Assembly: GCA_023259065.1 (NCBI GenBank)
Contig: JAHFQY010000003.1
Location: 1 to 34,042 of the forward strand
DNA from: Nitrosomonadales bacterium
GTDB lineage: Bacteria > Pseudomonadota > Gammaproteobacteria > Burkholderiales > Gallionellaceae
Reading direction: 5' to 3'
Length of the DNA stretch: 34,042 nucleotides
The first letter of the stretch is position 1. Every line of letters begins with the position of its first letter. The notes beneath the pieces were generated by a model that saw nothing but the letters and a program-made list of their open reading frames with translations, was not told the origin of the DNA and searched no databases. Positions 7,200 to 14,835 of this stretch are shown here, piece by piece. The translations under genes were made by a program, and so were the position numbers.

Positions 7200-8494
7200 A
7201 TTCAGTTGGTTGTTGCAATCGATGTTTTCTGATTGATCGTCGGTGCCCTGTAAGGCCTGCTGGATGGGCATCTTCTCGAACAGCGTGATCGACAGGATCT
7301 GTAGCAAAGTGTAGAGCGAAGCGTCCAGATTGAAGCGCTTCTTGACGATAGCGACGAGGACGTAGACCGAGACTGCGATCCAGATTTGTGATTTGACGGC
7401 ATTCTCGGAGGTGCCATAGAAACGCTTGATACGAAGATGCTGCTTCACCCACTTGAAGAACAACTCCACCTGCCAGCGGCTCTTGTAGAGCGCGCAGATA
7501 GTTGCCGCCGGCAACGTAAAGTTGTTGGTGAGGAACACCAGCCTCTTGCCGGTTTCCGAGTCTTTGAAGCGGATACGCCGCAAATGATCCGGGTAGTCTT
7601 GCCGAGTAAAAACCCGTCGAGCGCAATCGTCAGGTCGCAGAGGATGCCGGTACTGCGATCCGTCTTGGCGGAATACACCCGATGCGCATCGAGATTCGAC
7701 TTGGCGCGGGTGACGAAGAACGCTCCCGCCAGATGCAGGGTATGCAGGCGTACGAAATCGACATAGGCTCGATCCATCACATAGATGGCTCCCGCTTCCG
7801 GAATCAGCAGGTCGAGTGCCTTGGTGTCGTGCGTCTTGCCATCGGAGACATGAATGAAGGCGGGAATGCTGCCGCGCAAGTCCAGCAGCGTATGCATCTT
7901 CACCGCAGCCTTGGTCGTTCGGAAGTGCGCCCATGGGAACACCGACAGACACAGATCGATGGTGGTCGAATCCAAGGCATAGACTGTGTTGGTTATATCC
8001 AGCCCAAGATCTTCGCTGGCGTAAAGCTGTCTGGCTTGTGCGATCAAACGGTGGGCGAACTTCTCGTAAATGCGCCAGTCGCGCAACTCGTTGGCATCGG
8101 CCAGCGTAGAGCGGGACACCGCTTCGCGGATGCCCATGTGGTAGAGCTTGGCGGCTTGCGCCGACAGGCAGGCTTCGATGTCGCGCAGACTCTCGCGATA
8201 GGTGAGTTGGGCGAAGGCCAGAATACGGAAATGTTCCGCACAAGTCAGCGTCCTGACTCGATAGTCGCCACCATGCCGGGCGACGATGCGATGAAAGGTC
8301 TTCCAGGGCAGGAAGTCCATGATCTGGGCGAACAAGGTCTTGCCTATGTACATCGCGAACTCCGGCAGCAACAAAGCTGCCAGACTGCACGAAATACCGT
8401 TCGCCGTTCAAGTCGGAGACATTATCAAAACCTCCGAATGCGGCATCAGATAAGGATTCCAGAGTCATGGGATCGTTTTTAACCGGACACTAGT
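7173..8494 (-). mobile_element. IS4-family insertion sequence
   Basis: An element of about 1.3 kb with the transposase on the minus strand. Terminal inverted repeats are TGTCCGGTTAA (7178-7188) and TTAACCGGACA (8479-8489), flanked by CTAG on both sides (7174-7177 and 8490-8493). The CTAG may be a 4-bp target duplication. The mirror symmetry continues outward as GAATTCA and TGAATTC, so the repeats could instead be 22 bp long with no visible target duplication. The element lies inside the first cassette array and separates two broken cassettes. Confidence 0.88.
7185..8353 (-). pseudogene. IS4-family transposase, broken by one frameshift
   Basis: A DDE transposase of the IS4 family. The first part starts MYIGKTLFAQIMDFLPW at 8353, with GGAG six bases upstream, and runs in one frame to about IALDGF. 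The rest, from QDYPDHLRRIRFKDSETGK through the Y-x2-R-x3-E-x6-K signature (YKSRWQVELFFKWVK) to NQLNLFDS, is in another frame. One base is missing near 7600, next to a five-A run. Family members are about 380-390 residues and uninterrupted, so this copy is inactive unless frameshifting or a sequencing error explains it. The stop codon lies inside the terminal repeat. Confidence 0.88.
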
Positions 8495-8500
8495 GAATTC

Positions 8501-8694
8501 ACATTCGTGCTAAATTTCGTCGCGCTGTAATTCCGTTTCTAGTGTTGATGGCGGCCTGTGTAATAGGCCTCTCGCTTGTTGAGCAATACAAAGGCACTGT
8601 TATTGCACCTTGTGTTTTGGCAACTTCCGTCGTGTGGTTTGTTGCGATCCTTTACCAAATGTCGGCTTTAATCAATGCATGCTTGCCTGAATAA
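8501..8694 (+). pseudogene. 3' fragment of a cassette gene for a small membrane protein
   Basis: Immediately beyond the IS an open frame without its own start reads HIRAKFRRAVIPFLVLMAAC and continues for about 64 residues to a TAA at 8692-8694. Two hydrophobic segments are evident (IPFLVLMAACVIGLSLV and VIAPCVLATSVVWFVAIL), indicating a small inner-membrane protein. Its start was lost at the IS end, since stop codons in the IS end block the frame upstream. It is followed four bases later by an attC, so it is the tail of a different cassette from the HEAT-like one. Confidence 0.6.
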
Positions 8695-8697
8695 CCG

Positions 8698-8754
8698 GCA
8701 CAACTCGGCATTAGAGCGGGACACCTATCGGTGCCCCACAATTTTACGTTAGCA
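8698..8754 (+). other. attC recombination site
   Basis: Left box GCACAAC (8698-8704), arms GCGGGACACC and GGTGCCCC around TATC, and right box GTTAGCA (8748-8754). At 57 bp it is the short type that also occurs at 21752-21808. It closes the membrane-protein fragment and opens the next cassette. Confidence 0.8.
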
Positions 8755-8763
8755 ATCGTAATC

Positions 8764-9207
8764 ATGGATCCACGCGTCGCCAAATTGAAAACGCCGCAGG
8801 AGTGTGCGACGTTCGCGAAAAATGCTAGCGAGCGCGGAGCGCCTCAGTTAGCGGAAGAAGCCCGACATAGGGCAGTTCAACTGCGAGCAGAAACTCATGG
8901 CGCAAAGAGCGATGTCGAGCGCGAGTGCCTTGAGGCTGTCTATGCCTACGAGGAAGTCCTCTCGGCCCAAAGAGGAAAAAGGCAAAGAGCCGGCCGCACT
9001 TGGCCAATGATTCATGAGCACGGAATTTTGCCGGCAGTAGAACGCATCGTCCTGAAAAGAACTGAATCGGTGGGCTACACGGCGCTCGCAGAAATGGGGC
9101 TGAAGGAATTTGCGTTTGAAGCTGTCATTCTTCGCCATACTGAGCACTTTTCGCCAGAGGCGGTAGCTCGTTCGCGTGAGCGCCTTGAGGAAGACGGCGA
9201 TGGCTAA
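8764..9207 (+). CDS. Conserved integron-cassette protein of unknown function (147 aa)
   Basis: It begins MDPRVAKLKTPQECATFAKNA, and includes LAEEARHRAVQLRAETHGAKSDVE and GYTALAEMGLKEFAFEAVILRH. I recall closely similar proteins recurring in environmental gene cassettes, annotated only as hypothetical, but I cannot search to confirm. It is charged and helical, with no membrane segment or signal. The ATG at 8764 is ten bases after the attC; the longer reading from 8731 would start inside the attC and is rejected. The stop TAA lies within the left box of the next attC, as is common for cassettes. Confidence 0.8.
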   Translation: MDPRVAKLKTPQECATFAKNASERGAPQLAEEARHRAVQLRAETHGAKSDVERECLEAVYAYEEVLSAQRGKRQRAGRTWPMIHEHGILPAVERIVLKRTESVGYTALAEMGLKEFAFEAVILRHTEHFSPEAVARSRERLEEDGDG

Positions 9208-9279
9208 CTCCGCGCTCAAGTAGGACGCAGAAGCGCAACACCTCTTGGATTCACGTCAGACCACCTCTCAATGTTAAGG
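9202..9279 (+). other. attC recombination site (78 bp)
   Basis: Left box GGCTAAC (9202-9208) contains the stop codon of the upstream ORF, and the right box is GTTAAGG (9273-9279). The inner arms are less regular than in the other sites of the array, so activity is doubtful. Confidence 0.6.
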
Positions 9280-9286
9280 GCGGCCA

Positions 9287-9571
9287 ATGGAAAAGAAATT
9301 TGTGGATTACAACGGCACAACGGTAATTGAAGGTTGGCCCGAGAAAATTGAGGCCGCACAAGAAGAAACCACCTACATTATTGATGGCACCATCTATCCC
9401 AGAATTGCATATGGAAACGAAGAGGAGGACTGGGGGGCTAATAAAGGGCCATGCCATGATTGTGCCGTTATTAAAGGCCAATTACATGTACCGGGTTGCG
9501 ACGGTGAGCGCTGTCCCGTTTGTGGCGGACAAGCAATGTGCTGTGACTGTGAATACGAAGGTGATGAGTAA
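9287..9571 (+). CDS. Small zinc-ribbon-like cassette protein (94 aa)
   Basis: The C-terminal half holds a dense Cys/His cluster: CHDC, then H-x2-GCDGERCPVCGG and CCDC. It is consistent with a zinc-ribbon or double zinc knuckle. The N-terminal half (FVDYNGTTVIEGWPEKIEAAQ) has no recognised domain. I recall similar short proteins in integron cassettes; the function is unknown. The start ATG at 9287 is seven bases after the attC, and the CDS ends nine bases before the last attC of the array. Confidence 0.75.
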   Translation: MEKKFVDYNGTTVIEGWPEKIEAAQEETTYIIDGTIYPRIAYGNEEEDWGANKGPCHDCAVIKGQLHVPGCDGERCPVCGGQAMCCDCEYEGDE

Positions 9572-9579
9572 GTTAGGCG

Positions 9580-9637
9580 GTTTAACATTCCAATCCACCG
9601 GATCGACTTCGGAGACTGGTGGATTCAAACGCTAAAC
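9580..9637 (+). other. Terminal attC of array 1, overlapping the ubiB stop codon
   Basis: GTTTAAC (9580-9586) and GCTAAAC (9631-9637) are the outer boxes. The inner arms AATCCACC and GGTGGATT pair, around a loop containing a smaller hairpin. A separate GTTAGGC core lies just outside at 9572-9578. The ubiB stop codon (minus strand, 9632-9634) falls inside the right box, so the array abuts ubiB without any spacer. Confidence 0.7.
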
Positions 9638-11167
9638 CATGTTCCTGAACACCAACCACCCCACCCCCAGCGCAATCAACACCAGCAAGCCAACCCCCGC
9701 CAACAAGATGTGATTCCTGCGTTCCTGCTGCAGCAGCAACAGCCTGAATGCGGCATCGATTTTCTCCGGGTTGTGGCTGGTGAGCTGTTCGTGCAGCAGG
9801 CGCGGCAGTTGCGGTATCCAGTGCGCGTAATTGGGCGCTTCGGCCTTGAGGGTCTTGATAAAGCCGCGCCAGCCTATTTGCTCGTTCATCCAGCGTTCCA
9901 GCCAGGGCTTGGCGGTTTTCCACAGGTCCAGCTCGGGGTCCAGTTGCAGTCCCAGGCCTTCGATATTGAGCAGAGTCTTCTGCAGCAGCACCAGTTGCGG
10001 CTGGATCTCGATGCCAAAGCGGCGCGAGGTCTGGAACAGGCGCAGCAGCACGCGGCCGAAGGACACTTCGCGCAGCGGCTTGTCGAAGATCGGTTCGCAC
10101 ACCGAGCGGATGGCGGCTTCAAGCTCGTCTACGCGGGTCTCTGCCGGCGCCCAGCCGGACTCGATGTGCACTTCGGCCACGCGTTTGTAATCGCGGCGGA
10201 AGAAGGCGATGAAGTTCTGCGCAAGGTAGTGTTTGTCCACATCGGTGAGCGTGCCCATGATGCCGAAATCCAGCGCGACGTAGCGGCCATCAGCGGTCAC
10301 CATGATGTTGCCGGGGTGCATGTCGGCATGGAAGAAGCCGTCGCGGAATACCTGGGTGTAAAAAATTTCCACGCCGTTCGAGGCCAGTTTCGACAGGTCG
10401 ATATTGGCGGCGCGCAGCGCATCGGTCTGGCTGATGGGAATGCCGCTCATGCGTTCCATCACCATCACCGTGCGGGAACACCAGTCCCAGTACATCTCCG
10501 GCACCACCAGCATGCTCGAAGTGGCGAAGTTGCGCTTGAGCTGGCTGGCGCTGGCGGCCTCGCGCATCAGATCCAGTTCATCGTGCAGATATTTGTCGAA
10601 CTCGGCCACCACCAGGCGCGGCTTGAGGCGTTTGCCATCCGCCCACCAGCGTTCCAGCAGGCTGGCGCCCACATCGAGCAGGGCGATATCGTGGGCAATG
10701 GTGTGTTCAATGCCGGGGCGCAGAATCTTCACCGCAACCTCGCGCCCGTCCGGCAGCACGGCAAAGTGCACCTGCGCCACGGAAGCGCTGGCGATGGGCG
10801 TGCTGTCAAAGCTCTTGAACACCTGCTCCAGCGGCTTGCCGTATACCTGCTCCAGCAGGGCCACCGCCTGCCCGGAAGGAAACGGCGGCACCTGATCCTG
10901 CAGCTTGGCCAGCTCGTCGGCAATGTCGGTGGGAATCAGGTCGCGGCGCGTGGACAGCATCTGCCCGAATTTCACAAACAGCGGCCCCAGGCTTTCCAGC
11001 GCCAGGCGCAAGCGCAGGGCGCGCGGTGCGCTAGTGTTGCGGGCAAACAGGATGAATCGAAGCGGCACCAGCATCCAGCGCGTGCGTTCGTGCGCGAGAA
11101 TAAACTCGTCCAAGCCAAAACGCAGCGCAACGAAAATGATTTTGATCAGGCGTAACAGGCGCAGCAT
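9632..11167 (-). CDS. ubiB: UbiB, ubiquinone biosynthesis kinase-like ATPase
   Basis: A 511-residue atypical (ADCK/ABC1) kinase-like protein. Visible motifs are the family-defining KFGQ ([17 protein letters not shown]), the Ala-rich nucleotide loop [20 protein letters not shown] with the conserved lysine, and LDFGIMG, the DFG equivalent. The C-terminal membrane anchor is [24 protein letters not shown]. UbiB is thought to use ATPase activity to extract or present ubiquinone precursors to the Ubi complex. The start at 11167 is four bases after the ubiJ stop, which indicates one operon. Its stop codon is provided by the attC described at 9580-9637. Confidence 0.95.
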   Translation of the reverse strand: MLRLLRLIKIIFVALRFGLDEFILAHERTRWMLVPLRFILFARNTSAPRALRLRLALESLGPLFVKFGQMLSTRRDLIPTDIADELAKLQDQVPPFPSGQAVALLEQVYGKPLEQVFKSFDSTPIASASVAQVHFAVLPDGREVAVKILRPGIEHTIAHDIALLDVGASLLERWWADGKRLKPRLVVAEFDKYLHDELDLMREAASASQLKRNFATSSMLVVPEMYWDWCSRTVMVMERMSGIPISQTDALRAANIDLSKLASNGVEIFYTQVFRDGFFHADMHPGNIMVTADGRYVALDFGIMGTLTDVDKHYLAQNFIAFFRRDYKRVAEVHIESGWAPAETRVDELEAAIRSVCEPIFDKPLREVSFGRVLLRLFQTSRRFGIEIQPQLVLLQKTLLNIEGLGLQLDPELDLWKTAKPWLERWMNEQIGWRGFIKTLKAEAPNYAHWIPQLPRLLHEQLTSHNPEKIDAAFRLLLLQQERRNHILLAGVGLLVLIALGVGWLVFRNMV

Positions 11168-11171
11168 AGGT

Positions 11172-11741
11172 TCACTTTTTGGTTAATCGGTTGATGCGCA
11201 ATTCGAGTCGCGCCACATCGTCGCGCAGCTTGTCCACTTGGCTGACAAAGCTGGCAATGTGTGCCGGCTTGGCCAGCAAAGGCTGTTCCTCGGTCCAGTA
11301 TTCAGCCAGTGCCTGCGACAGGTTGAGCGAGCTGTCGCGCACCTGTTGCTGCTTGGCGCGGGCCAGTTGCACCAGGCGTTCGGCCACCACATCGCCGGTG
11401 ACATGGCTGATGTCCTCGGCCGCATCCCAGCGCAGATGCCGGCTGAGGTAAAAAATTTCGGCGAGCAGGCTGGCATCGCCGGAGCTGTGAATTTGCGACA
11501 ACGCGGCCTCGTCGTGCAGGGCAAGACGCGGTAGCAGGCTGGGGGCGATGTTGCACACCACATCCGGGCTGGCATTGGCGGCGGCCGCCAGCACGCTGCC
11601 ATCGGGCTGCACCGTCCAGGCAAAAGAAAACGGCGCGACATTGAATCGCGCCGTCTTGCCCGCAAACCGCTGTAGCCGCTGCAACGCCCAACCGCTCTGG
11701 GTGAGCAGATGGTTAAGGGCGGTGGCGCTGAGCTGGAACAT
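11172..11741 (-). CDS. ubiJ: UbiJ, SCP2-domain accessory factor of aerobic ubiquinone synthesis
   Basis: A 189-residue protein whose N-terminal two-thirds match the SCP2 lipid-binding fold, followed by a C-terminal coiled-coil-like tail ([23 protein letters not shown]). This architecture and the position directly ahead of ubiB match UbiJ, the lipid-binding scaffold of the aerobic Ubi complex. The start ATG at 11741 is three bases past the stop of the Tim44-domain gene. It is a paralogue in fold of UbiT (1111-1581), so both SCP2 factors are present in this window. Confidence 0.82.
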   Translation of the reverse strand: MFQLSATALNHLLTQSGWALQRLQRFAGKTARFNVAPFSFAWTVQPDGSVLAAAANASPDVVCNIAPSLLPRLALHDEAALSQIHSSGDASLLAEIFYLSRHLRWDAAEDISHVTGDVVAERLVQLARAKQQQVRDSSLNLSQALAEYWTEEQPLLAKPAHIASFVSQVDKLRDDVARLELRINRLTKK

Positions 11742-11744
11742 TGC

Positions 11745-12593
11745 TTAGCTGATTTGCTGGATGCCGGACAGCAGCCACACTGCCTTGTCGTCCTTCAGGT
11801 TCTTCTGCACATGCCAGATTTCGTCAAAGCTCTCTGGCGCGCCGTTATTCTCGCGCAGTTGGCCGCTCATGCGCACGCTGGCGATGGCGTGGTCATTTTC
11901 GGTAACCACTTCCAGCAGCTCGGCGTTCACATTCACCACCTCGGTGGTCTGCGCTGCGCTGCCACGCTCGGCGAACTGCATGGAAACTTCGGCATACATT
12001 TCCGGCGTGGTGTACTCGCGCACGTCGCTCAGGTCCTTGCGGTCATTGGCGGCCTGCAGGCGGATAAACGACATCTTGGCGCTGCGCAGGAATGCATCAA
12101 CCGGGAAATCGGCTGGAATATTTCCGGCAACGGGTGCGGCGACAGAGGCGGTCGAGCCGGCATATTGCTGCGGCTCAGGCTGGCTGTAAGGCGCACCCTG
12201 GCCGGCATACTGCATGGCGGGTTCTTGCTTCTTGCGGAACATGGAGATCAGGAACATCACCAGCGCAACTGCCGCAACGATCATCAAGATGCTGCCGATT
12301 GCACCACCCATGCCGCCCAGACCGCCGCCCATGAACAATGCGCCCAGGCCGGCGCCGATGGCCAGGCCGGCCAGCGGGCCCAGCCACTTGTTGCCGGCGG
12401 CAGGTGCGGCGGCCGGGGCGGGAGCTGCTGCAGGCGCCGGGGCAGCAGTCGGCGCCTTCTGGGTTTGCTGTGGCGCCATGGTGCGCTGCTTGCCTATGCT
12501 GCTGCCGCCGCCAAAACGTTTGGCCTCGGCATTTGCGGCAAGAAGAGTCAGGCTGGCAAGGGTAAGGGTCAGCAACAACAGAAAACGTTTCAT
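11745..12593 (-). CDS. Tim44-like domain protein
   Basis: A 282-residue protein with a signal peptide (MKRFLLLLTLTLASLTLLAANAEA). An Ala/Pro-rich linker (about 40-68) and a Gly-rich hydrophobic region with two possible membrane helices (about 70-115) follow. The C-terminal Tim44-like domain (about 150-282) contains ADFPVDAFLRSAKMSFIRLQAANDRKDL and DEIWHVQKNLKD. The role of bacterial Tim44-domain proteins is not settled. It is cotranscribed with ubiJ and ubiB by spacing, which may point to a membrane-related role, but this is inference. Confidence 0.85.
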   Translation of the reverse strand: MKRFLLLLTLTLASLTLLAANAEAKRFGGGSSIGKQRTMAPQQTQKAPTAAPAPAAAPAPAAAPAAGNKWLGPLAGLAIGAGLGALFMGGGLGGMGGAIGSILMIVAAVALVMFLISMFRKKQEPAMQYAGQGAPYSQPEPQQYAGSTASVAAPVAGNIPADFPVDAFLRSAKMSFIRLQAANDRKDLSDVREYTTPEMYAEVSMQFAERGSAAQTTEVVNVNAELLEVVTENDHAIASVRMSGQLRENNGAPESFDEIWHVQKNLKDDKAVWLLSGIQQIS

Positions 12594-12686
12594 GTATTCC
12601 TCGATAATCTTGGGTTAAACAAACAATGCGGAAGTATAGCAAAGACGCCCGCTGCTACGGGGTTTGTTACTGATCCGGGCGCAAAA

Positions 12687-13322
12687 TCAAAATGGGGGTG
12701 AACTGGAAAATTGCAATGCCACACCCGTCTGCGGATGCACAAAAGCCAATTCGCTGGCGTGCAGCAGCAGGCGCCCGGCACTGTTCAAGCCGCTGCCATA
12801 CAGAGCGTCTCCCAGTATCGGATGGCCGCTGCTGGCCATGTGTATGCGCAACTGATGGGTGCGCCCGGTGACGGGCTGCAGTTCCACGTGGCTGGTGTCG
12901 CTGGCCGGGTCGTATGCCAGCAGGCGATAGCGGGTAAGCGAGTGCTTGCCCGTTGCGTGGTCTATCTTGCGCAAGGGGCGATTGGGCCAGTCGGCGGCGA
13001 TGGGCAGGTTGATCTCGCCGTCAGCCGCGAGTTGGCCCTGAACCAGCGCCACATAGCGTTTCTCCACCAGACGTTCACGAAACAGGTAGGAAAGCTGGCG
13101 TTGCATCTCTGCACTGCGCGCAAACAGCATCAGGCCGGAAGTCGCCATATCCAGGCGGTGTACAACCAGGGCATCGGGAAATTGGCTTTGGGTGCGGGAA
13201 GACAGGCAATCCTGCTTGTCTTCCCCGCGTCCCGGCACGGCCAGCAGGCCGGCGGGTTTGTTGAGCAACAGCAGCGTGTCGTCGCTGTAGAGCAACTCTA
13301 CAGCGTTACTTGTTGCTGTCAT
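12687..13322 (-). CDS. RluA-family 23S rRNA/tRNA pseudouridine synthase
   Basis: A pseudouridine synthase of about 211 residues. The catalytic motif HRLDMATSGLMLFARS holds the active-site aspartate. LLLLNKPAGLLAVPGRG precedes it, and GRTHQLRIHMASSGHPILGDALYG follows. There is no N-terminal S4 domain, as in the shorter RluA-type enzymes; the exact target uridine cannot be inferred. The start at 13322 is preferred because longer readings run through the overlapping upstream gene. It overlaps the end of the small Cys-rich gene by 17 bases and may depend on its translation, as no good ribosome binding site is seen. Confidence 0.88.
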   Translation of the reverse strand: MTATSNAVELLYSDDTLLLLNKPAGLLAVPGRGEDKQDCLSSRTQSQFPDALVVHRLDMATSGLMLFARSAEMQRQLSYLFRERLVEKRYVALVQGQLAADGEINLPIAADWPNRPLRKIDHATGKHSLTRYRLLAYDPASDTSHVELQPVTGRTHQLRIHMASSGHPILGDALYGSGLNSAGRLLLHASELAFVHPQTGVALQFSSSPPF

Positions 13323-13503
13323 CGGCTGTTGCGGGAGGTTCGATATTATCTGCGGCTTGCCGGGATTGGGGCCTGTTCTTGCTCTCGTCGGCAAACTTGA
13401 AGCGGCCAAACAATACGCAGCCCTTCATGCCGATGTCGCAGGGGCGGTTAAGCACCCGCTGACAATTGCCATCAATCTCGTGCGGACAACCCCAGCCACC
13501 CAT
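13306..13503 (-). CDS. Small conserved Cys-rich protein (65 aa)
   Basis: It begins MGGWGCPHEIDGNCQRVLNRPCDIGMKGCVLFGRF, with four cysteines (6, 14, 22, 29) in a spacing suggesting metal binding. I recall similar short proteins in other Betaproteobacteria, always unnamed. The charged tail overlaps the start of the RluA-family gene by 17 bases, which suggests coupled translation. It lies 12 bases downstream of yjdM. The function is unknown. Confidence 0.7.
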   Translation of the reverse strand: MGGWGCPHEIDGNCQRVLNRPCDIGMKGCVLFGRFKFADESKNRPQSRQAADNIEPPATADDSNK

Positions 13504-13515
13504 GTTGCAGCCTCG

Positions 13516-13857
13516 CTAAGCCTTCCTGACAAATTCCGATTTCAGCGACATCGCGCCTATGCCGTCGATCTTGCAGTCGATATCGTGGTCGCCCTCGACC
13601 AGGCGGATATTCTTCACCTTGGTTCCCACCTTCACCACCAGCGATGAGCCCTTGACCTTCAGGTCCTTGATCACCGTAATGCTGTCGCCGTCATTCAGCA
13701 CATTGCCCGAGGCATCCTTTACTACGCGCTTCTCCTCGGCGCTGGCCGGTGCGGCGTCCTTGCTCCATTCATGCGCGCACTCGGGACACACGTACATGCT
13801 GCCGTCTTCGTAGGTAAATTCAGAACTGCACTGGGGACACTTGGGTAAACCGCTCAC
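13516..13857 (-). CDS. yjdM: YjdM/PhnA-family zinc-ribbon protein
   Basis: A 113-residue protein. The N-terminal zinc ribbon is CPQC...CPEC within [30 protein letters not shown]. The C-terminal domain carries [25 protein letters not shown] and [21 protein letters not shown], typical of YjdM (formerly PhnA of E. coli). Despite the old name it is not a phosphonoacetate hydrolase; its biochemical role is unclear. Length matches the family (about 111). It is 14 bases from the large inverted repeat at 13872-13955, which separates it from ubiE. Confidence 0.93.
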   Translation of the reverse strand: MSGLPKCPQCSSEFTYEDGSMYVCPECAHEWSKDAAPASAEEKRVVKDASGNVLNDGDSITVIKDLKVKGSSLVVKVGTKVKNIRLVEGDHDIDCKIDGIGAMSLKSEFVRKA

Positions 13858-13871
13858 GAAATTTCCAGTAT

Positions 13872-13955
13872 GTAGGTCGGGTTAGCGCAGCGTAACCCGA
13901 CGATGTTGAGAGTGTTGCCAGAGATGTCGGGTTACGCTGCGCTAACCCGACCTAC
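13872..13955. repeat. Large perfect inverted repeat (30-bp arms), REP-like
   Basis: The arms at 13872-13901 and 13926-13955 are perfect reverse complements of 30 bp around a 24-base loop. Each arm itself contains an inner near-palindrome (GGGTTAGCGC...CGTAACCC). It lies between ubiE and yjdM and could protect or end the ubiE transcript. Similar GTCGGGTTACGCTGCGCTAACCCGAC-type elements are common interspersed repeats in proteobacteria. Confidence 0.85.
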
Positions 13956-13971
13956 ACATGCAGAGGGGCGC

Positions 13972-14706
13972 TTACAGCTTGTAGCCGCGATGCACCGCCA
14001 CCACGCCGCCGGTCATGTTGAAGTACTCCACGCGCTCTAGGCCGGCATCCAGCATCATCTGCTTCAGCTCTTCCTGGCCGGGGTGCATGCGGATGGACTC
14101 GGCGAGGTAGCGGTAGCTGTCGGCATCGTTGGCAACCAGCTGGCCGATCTTGGGCAGCAGCTTGAAGGAGTAGAAGTCATAAGCCTTCTCCAGCGGCTTG
14201 GCCACGCGGGAAAACTCCAGCACGATGACGCGACCGCCCGGCTTGAGCACGCGGCGCATCTCGCGCAGCGCGGCGTCTTTGTGGGTCACGTTGCGCAGGC
14301 CGAAGGCGATGCTCACGCAGTCAAAATAATTGTCGGGGAAGGGCAGGCGCTCGGCATCGCACTGAGTGACTGGTGTTGCAATGCCATCATCCAGCAGGCG
14401 GTCGCGCCCCACGCGCAGCATGGCGTTGTTGATGTCGGTGAGCACTACCTGCCCGCTGGGGCCAACTTCCTTGAGGAACAGGCGCGACAAATCGGCCGAG
14501 CCGCCTGCCACGTCAAGCACGCGCTGGCCGCTGCGCACGCCGCTGATGCTGATGGCAACGCGCTTCCAGATGCGATGCAGGCCGACCGACATAAGGTCGT
14601 TCATGATGTCGTATTTGCTGGCGACAGAAGTGAACACACCGGCTACGCGCTTGGCCTTGTCCTTTTCGTCTACCGTTTCAAAACCGAAATGAGTCGTTTT
14701 GCTCAT
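13972..14706 (-). CDS. ubiE: UbiE, demethylmenaquinone/2-methoxy-6-polyprenyl-benzoquinol C-methyltransferase
   Basis: A 244-residue SAM-dependent methyltransferase. The SAM-binding glycine loop is [15 protein letters not shown], and the family signatures include [22 protein letters not shown] near the N terminus and [25 protein letters not shown]. Length is close to the E. coli enzyme (251). It methylates C5 of the ubiquinone ring (and demethylmenaquinone if present). It is first in the minus-strand run that continues with yjdM and ends with ubiJ-ubiB, and is probably shared by both the aerobic and the UbiUVT-dependent routes. Confidence 0.96.
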   Translation of the reverse strand: MSKTTHFGFETVDEKDKAKRVAGVFTSVASKYDIMNDLMSVGLHRIWKRVAISISGVRSGQRVLDVAGGSADLSRLFLKEVGPSGQVVLTDINNAMLRVGRDRLLDDGIATPVTQCDAERLPFPDNYFDCVSIAFGLRNVTHKDAALREMRRVLKPGGRVIVLEFSRVAKPLEKAYDFYSFKLLPKIGQLVANDADSYRYLAESIRMHPGQEELKQMMLDAGLERVEYFNMTGGVVAVHRGYKL

Positions 14707-14735
14707 GATTAACTCCTGGGGAGGTTTCCATTACG

Positions 14736-14825
14736 CCCTCTCCCATAAAGGGGAGAGGGTGGGGGAGAGGGGTGATATTTTACTCTAGCCCTCTCCCTAA
14801 CCCTCTCCCGCAAGCGGGCGAGGGG
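14736..14825. repeat. Interspersed CCCTCTCCC-type palindromic repeat
   Basis: Two hairpins sit side by side: CCCTCTCCC-ATAAAG-GGGAGAGGG (14736-14759) and CCCTCTCCCG-CAAG-CGGGCGAGGGG (14801-14825). They lie between ubiE and the DUF971 gene. A related copy at 15729-15762 lies inside the open frame of the next gene but one. They are small dispersed palindromes of the kind common in Nitrosomonadales and gammaproteobacteria. Confidence 0.75.
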
Positions 14826-14835
14826 ACAGTTTAGT

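Noticed and set aside
7185..8468. Single 427-residue transposase reading
   Set aside because: Its first two-thirds are out of the transposase frame (no similarity to the family). The family's N-terminal part is in another frame, so the gene is a frameshifted pseudogene.
8752..8764. Upstream start at 8731 for the cassette protein
   Set aside because: It would start inside the attC stem; ATG 8764 with MDPRVAKLKTPQE is the natural beginning.
9710..11155. 481-codon plus-strand open frame opposite ubiB
   Set aside because: It is the antisense shadow of ubiB: GC-rich codon bias leaves the opposite strand open, and the predicted protein (His/Gln/Ala-rich) shows no domain.
11709..12701. 330-codon plus-strand frame opposite ubiJ and the Tim44-domain gene
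   Set aside because: It is a shadow; the minus-strand frames have signal peptide, domain matches and tight operon spacing.
13860..13970. Riboswitch upstream of yjdM
   Set aside because: The structure is a simple long perfect inverted repeat of a dispersed type, without the multi-helix junction of known riboswitches.
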